Below are positions 1 through 7,015 of a stretch of 15,080 nt of DNA, in pieces (positions within the stretch are counted from its first letter, which is position 1; every line of letters starts with the position of its first letter). The stretch covers positions 1 through 15,080 of the forward strand of contig CALBRU010000228.1 in the NCBI GenBank assembly GCA_937927695.1, read 5' to 3'. The translations under genes and the position numbers were made by a program. The notes beneath the pieces are model-generated. The model was not told the DNA's origin and searched no databases. It saw nothing but the letters and a program-made list of their open reading frames with translations. The DNA is from an uncultured Thiomonas sp. GTDB lineage: Bacteria; Pseudomonadota; Gammaproteobacteria; Burkholderiales; Burkholderiaceae_C.

Positions 1-222
1 GTGCTGCACCAGCGCAATGCGCCCGTCGTCGCTGACGAAGGGCTGGTGACCACCGGCGAGGTCGATGATGGAGAGCCGCCGGTTGCCGATCGTCAGGCCC
101 GAAGCGCTAAATGCGCCGCTGTCATCCGGCCCGCGATGGACGAGGCTGGCGTCCATCGCGGCGAGGGTTTGCTCGCTCAGGTTGCGGCCGGTACGGTCGA
201 AAAATCCATAAATTCCACACAT
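1..222 (-). CDS. asnB: asparagine synthetase (glutamine-hydrolysing) family protein, N-terminal part only
   Basis: Seen: the first 74 codons are present and the gene runs off the left edge. The protein opens with MCGIYGF, so Cys2 would be the N-terminal nucleophile of a class II glutamine amidotransferase. It continues with HRGPDD near residues 29-34 and RLSIIDL near 49-55, both typical of AsnB-type enzymes. Known of the family: the N-terminal domain hydrolyses glutamine and passes ammonia to a C-terminal ATP-dependent synthetase domain that amidates a carboxylate, classically aspartate. The synthetase domain lies outside the window. The gene starts 30 bases after the sugar transferase stop and is probably the last visible member of the minus-strand polysaccharide operon. 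Inference: in this setting it may amidate a uronic acid sugar instead of making asparagine. The N-terminal domain call is firm; the substrate is not known. Confidence 0.9.
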   Translation of the reverse strand, partial: MCGIYGFFDRTGRNLSEQTLAAMDASLVHRGPDDSGAFSASGLTIGNRRLSIIDLAGGHQPFVSDDGRIALVQH

Positions 223-252
223 GGCGGGATTGTCGCGCTTTGACGGCGCGGG

Positions 253-810
253 TCAGTTGGCGTTGCGCCGGAACAGTTGCACCACGGTCAGACCGATGAT
301 GCGCAGATCGACCAGCAGGCCGTGGTGTTGTGCGTAGTCGAGATCGGCCTGCAGCCTTTGCTGCGGCGTGGCGCTCGAGCGGTAGAGCGCCTGGGCCAGC
401 CCGGTGATGCCGGGGCGCACGCGGTGGCGCAGGGCCCATTGTTGTTCGGTGTAGTTGGCACGCTGCGCCGGCACGTCGGGCCGCGGGCCGACCAGACTCA
501 TGTCGCCGCGCAGCACGTTGAGGAGCTGCGGCAGTTCGTCCACGCTGCTGCGCCGCAGGACGCGGCCGACGCGGGTGATGCGCGGATCGTTCTGGCTCGT
601 TTTGTACGGGCCGCGTTGCGACGCGTCCACCACCATGCTGCGGAATTTGTAGAGCCGGAAGGGCTGCGTCCCCCGTCCCACGCGGGTCTGGGCGAACAGA
701 ACCGGGCGGCCGGAGTCCAGCCACACGGCTAGCGCCGCCGCGAGCAGCACGGGCGAGAACAGCAACAGCGCCAGCAGCGCCAGCACGATGTCGAACAGAC
801 GTTTGGCCAC
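253..810 (-). CDS. short bacterial sugar transferase (PglC-like monotopic phosphoglycosyl transferase)
   Basis: This 185-residue protein should transfer a sugar phosphate from a nucleotide sugar to undecaprenyl phosphate, the first membrane step of polysaccharide or glycan synthesis. Residues 5-32 form one hydrophobic segment containing Ser19-Pro20, like the re-entrant membrane helix of PglC. It is followed by KFRSM (55-59), the Asp91-Glu92 pair in SVDELPQ, GDMSLVGPRP (102-111) and RPGITGLAQ (132-140), which are the hallmarks of the family. Its length matches the minimal PglC type; the long WcaJ type has extra N-terminal helices. The start is GTG: an in-frame TGA lies two codons upstream, so no earlier start is possible. 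No Shine-Dalgarno sequence is visible. It lies 18 bases after the aldolase gene and 30 before asnB, so it is probably co-transcribed. The sugar it transfers cannot be read from the sequence. Confidence 0.93.
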   Translation of the reverse strand: MAKRLFDIVLALLALLLFSPVLLAAALAVWLDSGRPVLFAQTRVGRGTQPFRLYKFRSMVVDASQRGPYKTSQNDPRITRVGRVLRRSSVDELPQLLNVLRGDMSLVGPRPDVPAQRANYTEQQWALRHRVRPGITGLAQALYRSSATPQQRLQADLDYAQHHGLLVDLRIIGLTVVQLFRRNAN

Positions 811-828
811 GGAGGTTCAGCGCAGCAT

Positions 829-1650
829 CTACGTTGGCCCCAGACTCTGGGTGACGCGGGTGATGAGATCGACAGCGAGCAGACGGTCGTTCTCGATCTC
901 GGCGGGCTCGCGCTGTGCCAGCACTTGCACGGCATGATGCAGACGATGGATTTCAGCGGCGTAGATGGCCCGCCAGTCGGAATCGGGGGCTTCGATGCGC
1001 TCGCGGTTGAAGGTGCGCGACAGAATCACGCTGCTCGAACCCAGCCGTAGATGCTCACCTAGCACCACGCGCCCGGGAAGCAGGCCTTCGTCCAGCCGGG
1101 CGATGCCGCCGAAGCCGAAGCGTTTGCCCTGCTGCTTGGCCACGGCTGCGACGCGATCGACCACGCCGTCGGCCAGCGGCTGGAACATGAAGCGCAGGCC
1201 CAGTTCGCGGTGCAGGTCGTTGAGGCCGACGTAGATTTCGTCCAGCCCGTCGAGCCCGGCCCACTGCGGCAGGCTTTGCAGCGCATCGCGAGTTTCGAGC
1301 AGGGCGATGGTCTGGGCACGGCCGGCCACTAGACCGACGAATTGCGCTACTGCGTCGACACTGCGGAACATCGGCAGCATGAGGTGGCTGGCGCCGCCGA
1401 TCAGGGCCTGATCGATCTCGTTGGCGCTGGCCTCATGCAGGGGATTGATGCGCACGATCAGCGCCGCTTTCGGCACGGCCTGACGCACCAGAGCCACGTC
1501 CAGCGGAACATGGTCGGAAATGAAGGTGCCCAAGCCGCCCTGGCGCTCCTGTTTGCCGTGCTGCTCCAGGTCGACCATGATCCGCGTCACACCGCAGCCC
1601 ACGGCGAAAGCGGCAAAGTCGGGATCGTTGGTGATTTGGATGAAGTCCAT
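829..1650 (-). CDS. HpcH/HpaI aldolase/citrate lyase family protein
   Basis: A 273-residue TIM-barrel protein of the metal-dependent HpcH/HpaI family, which makes or breaks C-C bonds with pyruvate or related enolates. Landmarks compared with E. coli HpaI (from memory): VDLE with Asp27 and Glu29, VRIN with Arg67 (substrate-binding Arg70), LLET with Glu119 and GLNDL with Asp145 (the metal ligands Glu149 and Asp175). The catalytic His45 position is occupied by Gln30, with His31 next to it, so the base may be shifted or the reaction altered. The GKQERQGG stretch after it (32-39) resembles a subfamily I associate with surface polysaccharide clusters. It starts 12 bases after the flippase stop and ends 18 bases before the sugar transferase. 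Inference: it may make or process an acidic sugar precursor. Family membership is secure; substrate and reaction are unknown. Confidence 0.85.
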   Translation of the reverse strand: MDFIQITNDPDFAAFAVGCGVTRIMVDLEQHGKQERQGGLGTFISDHVPLDVALVRQAVPKAALIVRINPLHEASANEIDQALIGGASHLMLPMFRSVDAVAQFVGLVAGRAQTIALLETRDALQSLPQWAGLDGLDEIYVGLNDLHRELGLRFMFQPLADGVVDRVAAVAKQQGKRFGFGGIARLDEGLLPGRVVLGEHLRLGSSSVILSRTFNRERIEAPDSDWRAIYAAEIHRLHHAVQVLAQREPAEIENDRLLAVDLITRVTQSLGPT

Positions 1651-1662
1651 CTTGAGCGAGGT

Positions 1663-3147
1663 TCAGGCAGCGCGGCGTAGCCGACGGGAAGTGTAGCGAT
1701 CGCGCACCAGCCGTCCCAAAGGATCGAAGCGCAGCAAGGCCCACACACCGGCTGCGAACAGCACCGCGGCCAAGGCCAGATCCAGCGCCCAGGGCAGCGG
1801 CATCAATCGCAGCGCAGCGCCCGCCGCCGCCAGCACCAGCAGCGCAGCCAGCAATACACCCGCGTTGCGCCACTGCGCATCGGCCTGATGCCGCGCCAGC
1901 CGCCACCACAGCACCGCGGTGGCGGTCCCCCAGGCGGCGCCATACGCCGCCAAGCCGCGCCAAGACGTGACCGGCAGCAGGGCGCCAGCGAGGGCGAGCG
2001 CGGCGAGTCCCGCGCCATAACCCAGCACCTGATCGGCGATGCGGCGGTGGCTGTTGAGTCGCGTGGCGAGCACCAGTTGCGCGGCCTGCAATGGCAGCAA
2101 CAGCAAGATCCAGCGCATCGCTTCAGCCACCTGCTGCTGCGCCTCGGCGGTCATGCGTCCCCAACCGAACAGCAGGCGAATGACGCCCGGCGCCGCCACC
2201 ATGCCCGCCAGCGCGATGAGGGCGGAGAGCCACAGCATCGCCCGCAGCCACTGGCGCGTTTCCAACTGCGCGCGGGCGGAATCGCCCTGGCTTTCCGCCG
2301 CACTCAGACGCGCCAGCGCCAGCGCCGAAGCGACGGCGAAAACGGTATGCAGCGGCAGCTCGCCCACCCGCTGCGCATACTGAAACACCCCGAGTTGCCC
2401 CGGCCCCGCATCCGACATCAGGGCGCGCGCGGCCAGGGTGTAGAGCACCGTCAGGCCGGAGGCCGCGAGCGCCAGACCGAGCGCGTGCAGGCTGGCGGCG
2501 TCCGGCCAGGCACGGCCCGGTGCGGCAGCAGGCAGCGCGGCGCGACTGGCCCTGCGCATCAGCAGCAGTCGCGCCAGCGCCGCGATCACCACCCCGCCGG
2601 CCACCCAGGCGAACTGGCCGGTTTGCGCCGCAACGATCAGTCCGCCGATCAGTCCGAGGTTGAACACCACCTGCCCCGTGTACTGCCACTGCAACCGCCC
2701 CTGAGCCTGCAGCATGGCGTTGCCCACCATCGCCACCGCCCCGGCAGGCAGGGCGACCAGGGCAGACCACCCCAGCGTCTGCGCCGCCAGCGCCGCCTCC
2801 GGTGCATTCAGTCCGGGAGCGAGCAGATGCACGATAGGAAGCCGCCCCCACCACACGACAATGCCCGCCAGGATGAACAGCAAGGCGGCCAGCCGCGACC
2901 AGCGAGCGCCCTCCGCCGCGATATGCGCCGCGTCGCGCCCGGCCATGCGCGGCACCATCACGGCCGGAATGGCCGCCCCCCACAACAGACTCACCGCGAG
3001 ATCGGGAAAGGACAGCACCACCAGCGCGGCGTCGGCATGGCCGGTCAGGCCAAATTGCGTGGCCACCACCACGTCACGCACCAGCCCCAGCAGGCGGCTG
3101 GCCGCCAGAAGCAGCAGGCTGAGCGAGAAAATGCGCAACATCGACAT
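1663..3147 (-). CDS. MurJ/MviN-family flippase, probably for a polysaccharide lipid intermediate
   Basis: A 494-residue, highly hydrophobic inner-membrane protein; length and hydrophobic pattern fit the about 14 helices of the MurJ (MOP) exporters. Its N-terminus matches MurJ closely: SRLLGLVRD at 17-25 puts Arg18, Arg24 and Asp39 at the same numbers as in E. coli MurJ, and QRVGELP at 259-265 keeps the Arg and Glu of the MurJ DRxxE motif but has Gln for Asp. The essential Arg52 of MurJ is Val52 here, and the neighbouring charged residues are also lost. Inference: this is not the housekeeping lipid II flippase but a paralogue moving an undecaprenyl-linked glycan. It is the first gene of the minus-strand polysaccharide operon. 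ATG 3147 was chosen because it aligns the Arg18/Arg24 numbering; a second ATG lies two codons inside. No clear Shine-Dalgarno sequence is visible. Confidence 0.85.
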   Translation of the reverse strand: MSMLRIFSLSLLLLAASRLLGLVRDVVVATQFGLTGHADAALVVLSFPDLAVSLLWGAAIPAVMVPRMAGRDAAHIAAEGARWSRLAALLFILAGIVVWWGRLPIVHLLAPGLNAPEAALAAQTLGWSALVALPAGAVAMVGNAMLQAQGRLQWQYTGQVVFNLGLIGGLIVAAQTGQFAWVAGGVVIAALARLLLMRRASRAALPAAAPGRAWPDAASLHALGLALAASGLTVLYTLAARALMSDAGPGQLGVFQYAQRVGELPLHTVFAVASALALARLSAAESQGDSARAQLETRQWLRAMLWLSALIALAGMVAAPGVIRLLFGWGRMTAEAQQQVAEAMRWILLLLPLQAAQLVLATRLNSHRRIADQVLGYGAGLAALALAGALLPVTSWRGLAAYGAAWGTATAVLWWRLARHQADAQWRNAGVLLAALLVLAAAGAALRLMPLPWALDLALAAVLFAAGVWALLRFDPLGRLVRDRYTSRRLRRAA

Positions 3148-3202
3148 GGACGGGCATTGTGCCTGCGACAGGGCGGCTGACCGATGAGGATGGACTGGGG
3201 GC

Positions 3203-3232
3203 TTTACGCGCTCGTCAAAGTATGTCTATAAT
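3203..3232 (+). promoter_or_regulatory. sigma70-type promoter of the tRNA-Arg gene
   Basis: A perfect -10 hexamer TATAAT (3227-3232) lies 18 bases after TTTACG (3203-3208), a 4/6 match to the -35 consensus. The -10 box ends 12 bases before the mature tRNA end, giving a predicted leader of about 5 bases. This local AT-rich patch stands out from the surrounding GC-rich sequence. It lies in the 97-base gap between the divergent flippase and tRNA genes. I see no equally good minus-strand promoter there for the polysaccharide operon. Confidence 0.75.
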
Positions 3233-3244
3233 TTTGGCTCTTTA

Positions 3245-3322
3245 GCGCCCGTAGCTCAGCTGGATTAGAGTACTTGGCTACGAACCAAGGGGTCGTGGGT
3301 TCGAATCCTGCCGGGCGCACCA
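3245..3322 (+). tRNA. tRNA-Arg (anticodon ACG)
   Basis: A full cloverleaf can be folded by eye. The acceptor stem pairs GCGCCCG (3245-3251) with CGGGCGC (3312-3318); the discriminator is A3319 and an encoded CCA follows (3320-3322). The D-stem is GCTC/GAGT, with GG in the D-loop. The anticodon stem is CTTGG/CCAAG around the loop CTACGAA, placing anticodon ACG at 3280-3282. The T-arm carries GGTTCGAATCC. With A34 changed to inosine this tRNA reads CGU, CGC and CGA, the main arginine codons of a GC-rich genome. It stands alone with its own promoter and terminator. Confidence 0.97.
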
Positions 3323-3336
3323 GTAAAAAAGAAGCC

Positions 3337-3376
3337 AAACGCCTGAACCAGTCCTGGTTCAGGCGTTTTGTTTTTT
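3337..3376 (+). terminator. intrinsic terminator of the tRNA-Arg gene
   Basis: A perfect 14-base inverted repeat (3337-3350 with 3355-3368) closes a 4-base loop GTCC and is followed by T, G and six T residues. It begins 15 bases after the tRNA CCA end. A run of six A residues (3325-3330) on the upstream side would give the opposite strand a short T-run too, so it may work weakly in both directions. It separates the tRNA transcript from recC. Confidence 0.9.
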
Positions 3377-3431
3377 GTGTCGTCCGGTCAGCGAGGGAGG
3401 AGCGGCATGGCGGGCGGCATGGCGACTGCGC

Positions 3432-3484
3432 ATAACGGCTCACAAGTGAGCAGGGTGAACAGTCCACAATAACGGCTGTATGAC
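3432..3484 (+). promoter_or_regulatory. possible recC operon control region: palindrome and direct repeat
   Basis: The 129-base gap between the tRNA terminator and recC holds a perfect short palindrome, GCTCAC-AA-GTGAGC (3438-3451), which could be an operator half-site pair. It also holds a 9-base direct repeat ATAACGGCT (3432-3440 and 3469-3477) spaced 37 bases apart. The best promoter guess is GTGAAC (3455-3460) with TATGAC (3479-3484) at 18-base spacing; both boxes match the consensus poorly. No regulator can be named. The palindrome is seen directly; its role is a guess. Confidence 0.3.
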
Positions 3485-3505
3485 CTGCTCCTGTTCTCTC
3501 TGCCC

Positions 3506-6500
3506 ATGACCGACGATATCCGCCCCGGCTTGTTCATTCTGCAGGGCAATCGCCTGGAATTGCTGCGCGATGCCCTGCTGGAATGGCTGGCGCAGCAGCC
3601 GCTGGCGCCGCTGGAAGAGGAGGTCATTCTGGTGCAGAGCAATGGCGCTGCGGAGTGGCTGAAGATGGCGCTGGCCGCGCAGGGCGGTATTTGCGCTGCT
3701 ACGCGGGTGGAACTGCCCGGGCGGTTTCTGTGGCGCATCTATCGGCAGGTGCTGGGGCGTGCGGCCACACCGTCGCAATCGCCGCTGGACAAGCCGCTGC
3801 TGACCTGGCGCTTGATGCGGCTTCTGGGCGCCCCCAGCGCCGAGCCACACCCGGCCCGCCCCCCGTGGGGTTCAAGCAAACCTGGGGCGGCCCAGCGTTT
3901 CCTTGAGGGCGGCACGCTCGATGCGGACGTTTGCGCGCCGCTGTTCCAATATCTGCAGGGTCAAGACCTGCAGCGCCGCCTGCAATTGGCGCAACGCCTG
4001 GCCGACCTCTACGACCAGTATCAGATCTACCGCGACGACTGGCTCGACGCCTGGGCGCAGGGTCGCGATGTGCTCATCGATGCGCTCGGGCGCGCGACGC
4101 CCTTGCCCGAAGATCAACGCTGGCAGGCCTGGCTGTGGCGCCGGGTTCTGGCCGAGCTGAGCGAAGCGGAGCGTCAATCCACCCGTTCGCAGGTGCAACG
4201 CGCCATGCTGCAGACGCTGCATACCGCCGAAAACGCAGTGGACCAGCCCCGCCCCGCGCTGCCGCGTCGGGTGGTGCTGTTTGGCGCTTCGCATCTGCCG
4301 GGTGTGGTGCTCGATGCGCTGGTGGCGCTGTCGCGGCAGGTGCAGGTGTTGATCGCGCTGCCCAATCCCTGCCGTTATCACTGGGCCGACATCATCGAGG
4401 GCCGTGAGCTGCTGCGCGCGGCACCGACGCGCAGGCCGCTGCGGGCGGGCGACCTGGCGCAGGTCAGTCTTGAGGCCATGCACGCCCACGCCCACCCGTT
4501 GCTGGCGGCCTGGGGGCGGCAGGGACGCGATTTCATGCGCCAGCTCGATGCCTTCGACGAGCGGGCGAGCGCGGCAGACAGGCCCGGCCTGCCGCGACAC
4601 GACCTGTTCGACGACGCGCCCGGCGACACGCTGCTCGAACAGGTGCAGGCCGCCATCCGCGATCTGCTGCCCTTGCCCGAACATCCGCGCAAGCCCATTT
4701 CCGCAGCGGATCGTTCGGTGGTGTTTCACGTCAGCCACAGCGCGCAGCGCGAAGTCGAAATCCTTCACGACCAGTTGCTCCACCTGCTGGCGCAGCCCGA
4801 CGGCGAGCGCCCGCTGCGGCCGCGCGACATCGTGGTGATGACGCCCGACATCGCCCCGTTCGCCCCGGCCATCCGGGCGGTGTTCGGCCAGTATCCGCCG
4901 GGGGACGCGCGCTTCATTCCCTTCGACATCGCCGACCTGTCGGCGCGGGCGACCGAACCGCTGCTGCTCGCGCTGGACTGGCTGCTGCGCCTGCCGCAAG
5001 AGCGCATTCTGGCCTCCGACATCAGCGCCTTGCTCGATGTACCGGCCATTGCCCGGCGCTTCGGTCTGCGGCCCGAGGACCGGCCACGGCTGACGCAATG
5101 GATCGCCGGCGCGGGCGTGCGCTGGGGGCTGGACGGCGACCATCGCGCCCATCTCGGCCTGGGTGCTTGCGGCGAGCAGAACAGCTGGCGCTTTGGCCTG
5201 CGCCGCATGCTGCTGGGCTATGCCGGGGCGGGCGATGACGGCTTTGAGAACATCGTGCCCTTTGACGAAATCGGCGGACTGGATGCCGCCCTGGTCGGGC
5301 CGCTGGCCGATCTGCTCGACGTGCTGCAAGCCTGGTGGCGTACGGCCCTGCAAAACGCCACGCCGGGCCAGTGGGCGCAACACGCGCGCGATCTGCTCGA
5401 CGCCATCAGTCTGCCGCAAGACCTGCGCGAGCGCGAAACCCGCGCCCGCCTCGACGATGCGCTCTCCACCTGGCTCGACCATTGCGCCGCCGCGCAGTTC
5501 GACGAAGCCGTGCCGCTGCAGGTGCTGCGCGAGAGCTGGCTGAGCGGTCTGGACGAGGCCGCGAGCGGCGGGCGCTTTCTCGCCGGCGGCGTGACCTTCT
5601 GCACCCTGATGCCGCTGCGCGCCATTCCCTTCGAAGTCGTCTGCCTGCTGGGCATGAACGAGGGCGACTACCCGCGCCGCAGCCCGCGCAGCGACTTCGA
5701 TCTGCTGCATCAGCCCGGGCAATACCGGCCCGGAGATCGTGCCCGGCGCGAAGACGATCGCTACCTCATGCTCGAAGCGCTGCTGTCGGCGCGGCGCATG
5801 CTCTATGTGAGCTGGGCCGGCCGCAGCCCGCGCGACAACACCGAGCAGCCGCCGTCGGTGCTGGTGGCGCAATTGCGCGACTACCTCGCCGCAGGTTGGC
5901 AAGGCGAAGGGCAGCGCGATCTGCTGGCGCAGCGCACCACCGTCCATCCCCTGCAACCTTTCAGCCGCCGCTACTTCGAGGGCGACGCCATGCTGTTTAC
6001 CTATGCCCGCGAGTGGCGGCAGGCGCATAGCGGCGCGGTGCAGGCCGATCCGCAGCCTCGCCCGTTCGAGCCACTCACCGAGCCGCTGACGCTGCAGCAA
6101 CTGGCCCGCTTTCTGAAAAATCCGGTCAAGGCGTTTTTCCGTACCCGGCTCGATGTGGTGTTCGACGAACTGCAGACGCAGGACGACGACGAAGTCTTCG
6201 CGCTCGACGGGCTCGACCGCCACGGCTTGCTCAGCCACTTGATCGACGATCCGCAGGCCGCCATGAATGAAGGCATCGAGGCCGCCCTCGAACGCCGGGT
6301 GCGCCAGTTGCAGGGCAGCGGGGCACTGCCCATGCGCGCGCTGGGCAGCAGAGTGGTGCAAGGTCTGGAGCAAGAGGCGCTGCCGCTGCTGCGCAGTTGG
6401 TCCGAGTTGGCGCAAGCCTATCCGCAGGCGGTGGACAAGCGAGCGTTGATCGTCGAGCACGAAGCCCTCCGGCTGGACGACTGGCTCGACGGCCTGCGCA

Positions 6501-7015
6501 TAGGCGGCAAGAGCCAGATCTGGATGCAGCTCAGCGCGTCAAGGCTGAGCGATGGCAAAGCGCAGGCGCGCGCTGAAAAGCTGATCGACGCCTGGGTTCG
6601 GCAGTTGGCGGCCAGCGCTTGCGGTCATGTGGTGCAGGGTGTGCTCATTGGCGTCGATGCGCGGGTGGAGCTGCCGCCGCTGCCCGCGGATGACGCCAGA
6701 GATCACCTTCACGCCCTGCTGGCCGCCTGGCAAGAGGGTATGCGCCGCCCGCTGTCGTTCACCGCCCGCACCGCGTTGGCCGAGCTGAAAAATGGCAAGG
6801 GGCAAGAGGTCTATGAGGGCGGCTATTTCACCTCGGGTGAAGTCGAGGAACCCTGCCTCGCGCGCACCTTCCCCGACTTTGCCAGCCTGAGCGCCGATGG
6901 GCGCTTCGAGACTTACCAAGCCGAGCTGTTCCAGCCCTTGTTCGACTGGGCGGCGCAGGCCGTTGTCATTCGCCATGTCCAGACGCCCGCTGCGGGCACG
7001 AAAGAAGCCGCATGA
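3506..7015 (+). CDS. recC: exodeoxyribonuclease V, gamma subunit (RecC)
   Basis: RecC is the scaffold of the RecBCD helicase-nuclease: it splits the duplex and scans the 3' strand for Chi. The 1169-residue protein can be followed along E. coli RecC (1122 residues) by shared blocks: ILVQSNG (41-47), ADLYDQY (166-172), NPCRYHW, FHVSHSAQREVEILHD, SGxRWG-like GAGVRWG, TLMPLRAIPFEVVCLLGMN and ARREDDRYLMLEAL. Compared with E. coli Chi-pocket residues, Gln38, Leu64, Trp70, Asp133 and Arg142 are kept, but Thr40 is Asn46 and Gln44 is Glu50. Residues 108-134 come from a palindromic repeat element; the offset to E. coli numbering jumps from 6 to 34 across it. ATG 3506 is the first start after an in-frame TAA (3470), and no Shine-Dalgarno sequence is visible. 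The stop overlaps the recB start by 4 bases (ATGA). Confidence 0.96.
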   Translation: MTDDIRPGLFILQGNRLELLRDALLEWLAQQPLAPLEEEVILVQSNGAAEWLKMALAAQGGICAATRVELPGRFLWRIYRQVLGRAATPSQSPLDKPLLTWRLMRLLGAPSAEPHPARPPWGSSKPGAAQRFLEGGTLDADVCAPLFQYLQGQDLQRRLQLAQRLADLYDQYQIYRDDWLDAWAQGRDVLIDALGRATPLPEDQRWQAWLWRRVLAELSEAERQSTRSQVQRAMLQTLHTAENAVDQPRPALPRRVVLFGASHLPGVVLDALVALSRQVQVLIALPNPCRYHWADIIEGRELLRAAPTRRPLRAGDLAQVSLEAMHAHAHPLLAAWGRQGRDFMRQLDAFDERASAADRPGLPRHDLFDDAPGDTLLEQVQAAIRDLLPLPEHPRKPISAADRSVVFHVSHSAQREVEILHDQLLHLLAQPDGERPLRPRDIVVMTPDIAPFAPAIRAVFGQYPPGDARFIPFDIADLSARATEPLLLALDWLLRLPQERILASDISALLDVPAIARRFGLRPEDRPRLTQWIAGAGVRWGLDGDHRAHLGLGACGEQNSWRFGLRRMLLGYAGAGDDGFENIVPFDEIGGLDAALVGPLADLLDVLQAWWRTALQNATPGQWAQHARDLLDAISLPQDLRERETRARLDDALSTWLDHCAAAQFDEAVPLQVLRESWLSGLDEAASGGRFLAGGVTFCTLMPLRAIPFEVVCLLGMNEGDYPRRSPRSDFDLLHQPGQYRPGDRARREDDRYLMLEALLSARRMLYVSWAGRSPRDNTEQPPSVLVAQLRDYLAAGWQGEGQRDLLAQRTTVHPLQPFSRRYFEGDAMLFTYAREWRQAHSGAVQADPQPRPFEPLTEPLTLQQLARFLKNPVKAFFRTRLDVVFDELQTQDDDEVFALDGLDRHGLLSHLIDDPQAAMNEGIEAALERRVRQLQGSGALPMRALGSRVVQGLEQEALPLLRSWSELAQAYPQAVDKRALIVEHEALRLDDWLDGLRIGGKSQIWMQLSASRLSDGKAQARAEKLIDAWVRQLAASACGHVVQGVLIGVDARVELPPLPADDARDHLHALLAAWQEGMRRPLSFTARTALAELKNGKGQEVYEGGYFTSGEVEEPCLARTFPDFASLSADGRFETYQAELFQPLFDWAAQAVVIRHVQTPAAGTKEAA
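3829..3907 (-). repeat. palindromic repeat element inside recC, translated in frame (copy 1)
   Basis: Read on the minus strand, this 79-base stretch runs from CTCAAGG to CTGGGGGCG. Its first 50 positions match 40 of 50 bases of the element in recD without a gap, and both copies end in the same CTGGGGGCG; only the middle differs in length. The core is a CCCC/GGGG hairpin (3861-3864 with 3867-3870), and an outer arm pairs CGCCCC with GGGGCG imperfectly. In the recC frame it encodes residues 108-134, rich in Pro, Ala, Gly and Arg, in a place where E. coli RecC has about 28 fewer residues. The boundaries are set by the two-copy comparison, so they are approximate. Confidence 0.8.

Noticed and set aside
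1888..3180. A 430-codon plus-strand open frame.
   Set aside because: It is antisense to the flippase gene and very rich in Arg, Gln and His, with no recognisable domain.
3148..3244. A minus-strand promoter for the polysaccharide operon (for example TTGACG with GTCCAT).
   Set aside because: The -10 match is poor and the pairing arbitrary. The only strong signal in this gap is the plus-strand tRNA promoter.
3245..3322. tRNA-Arg as an integration (att) site for a mobile element.
   Set aside because: No integrase gene and no repeat of the tRNA 3' end is visible in the window, and the terminator and recC follow directly.
3204..3467. An 87-codon open frame on the minus strand across the tRNA-Arg gene.
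   Set aside because: It is antisense to the tRNA and its terminator. Its RPAGFEPTTPWF stretch is the usual artefact from reading a tRNA backwards.
4318..4325. GCTGGTGG, the E. coli Chi octamer, in recC (also at 5860-5867, and in recB at 9936-9943).
   Set aside because: Each copy comes from in-frame Leu-Val codons (CTG GTG) preceded by G in a GC-rich gene. Three copies in 15 kb give no evidence of selection, and the RecC pocket differs from E. coli.
3872..6460. An 862-codon minus-strand open frame.
   Set aside because: It lies wholly within recC, which has clear protein motifs. Long antisense frames are expected in GC-rich genes, and its product shows no family signature.
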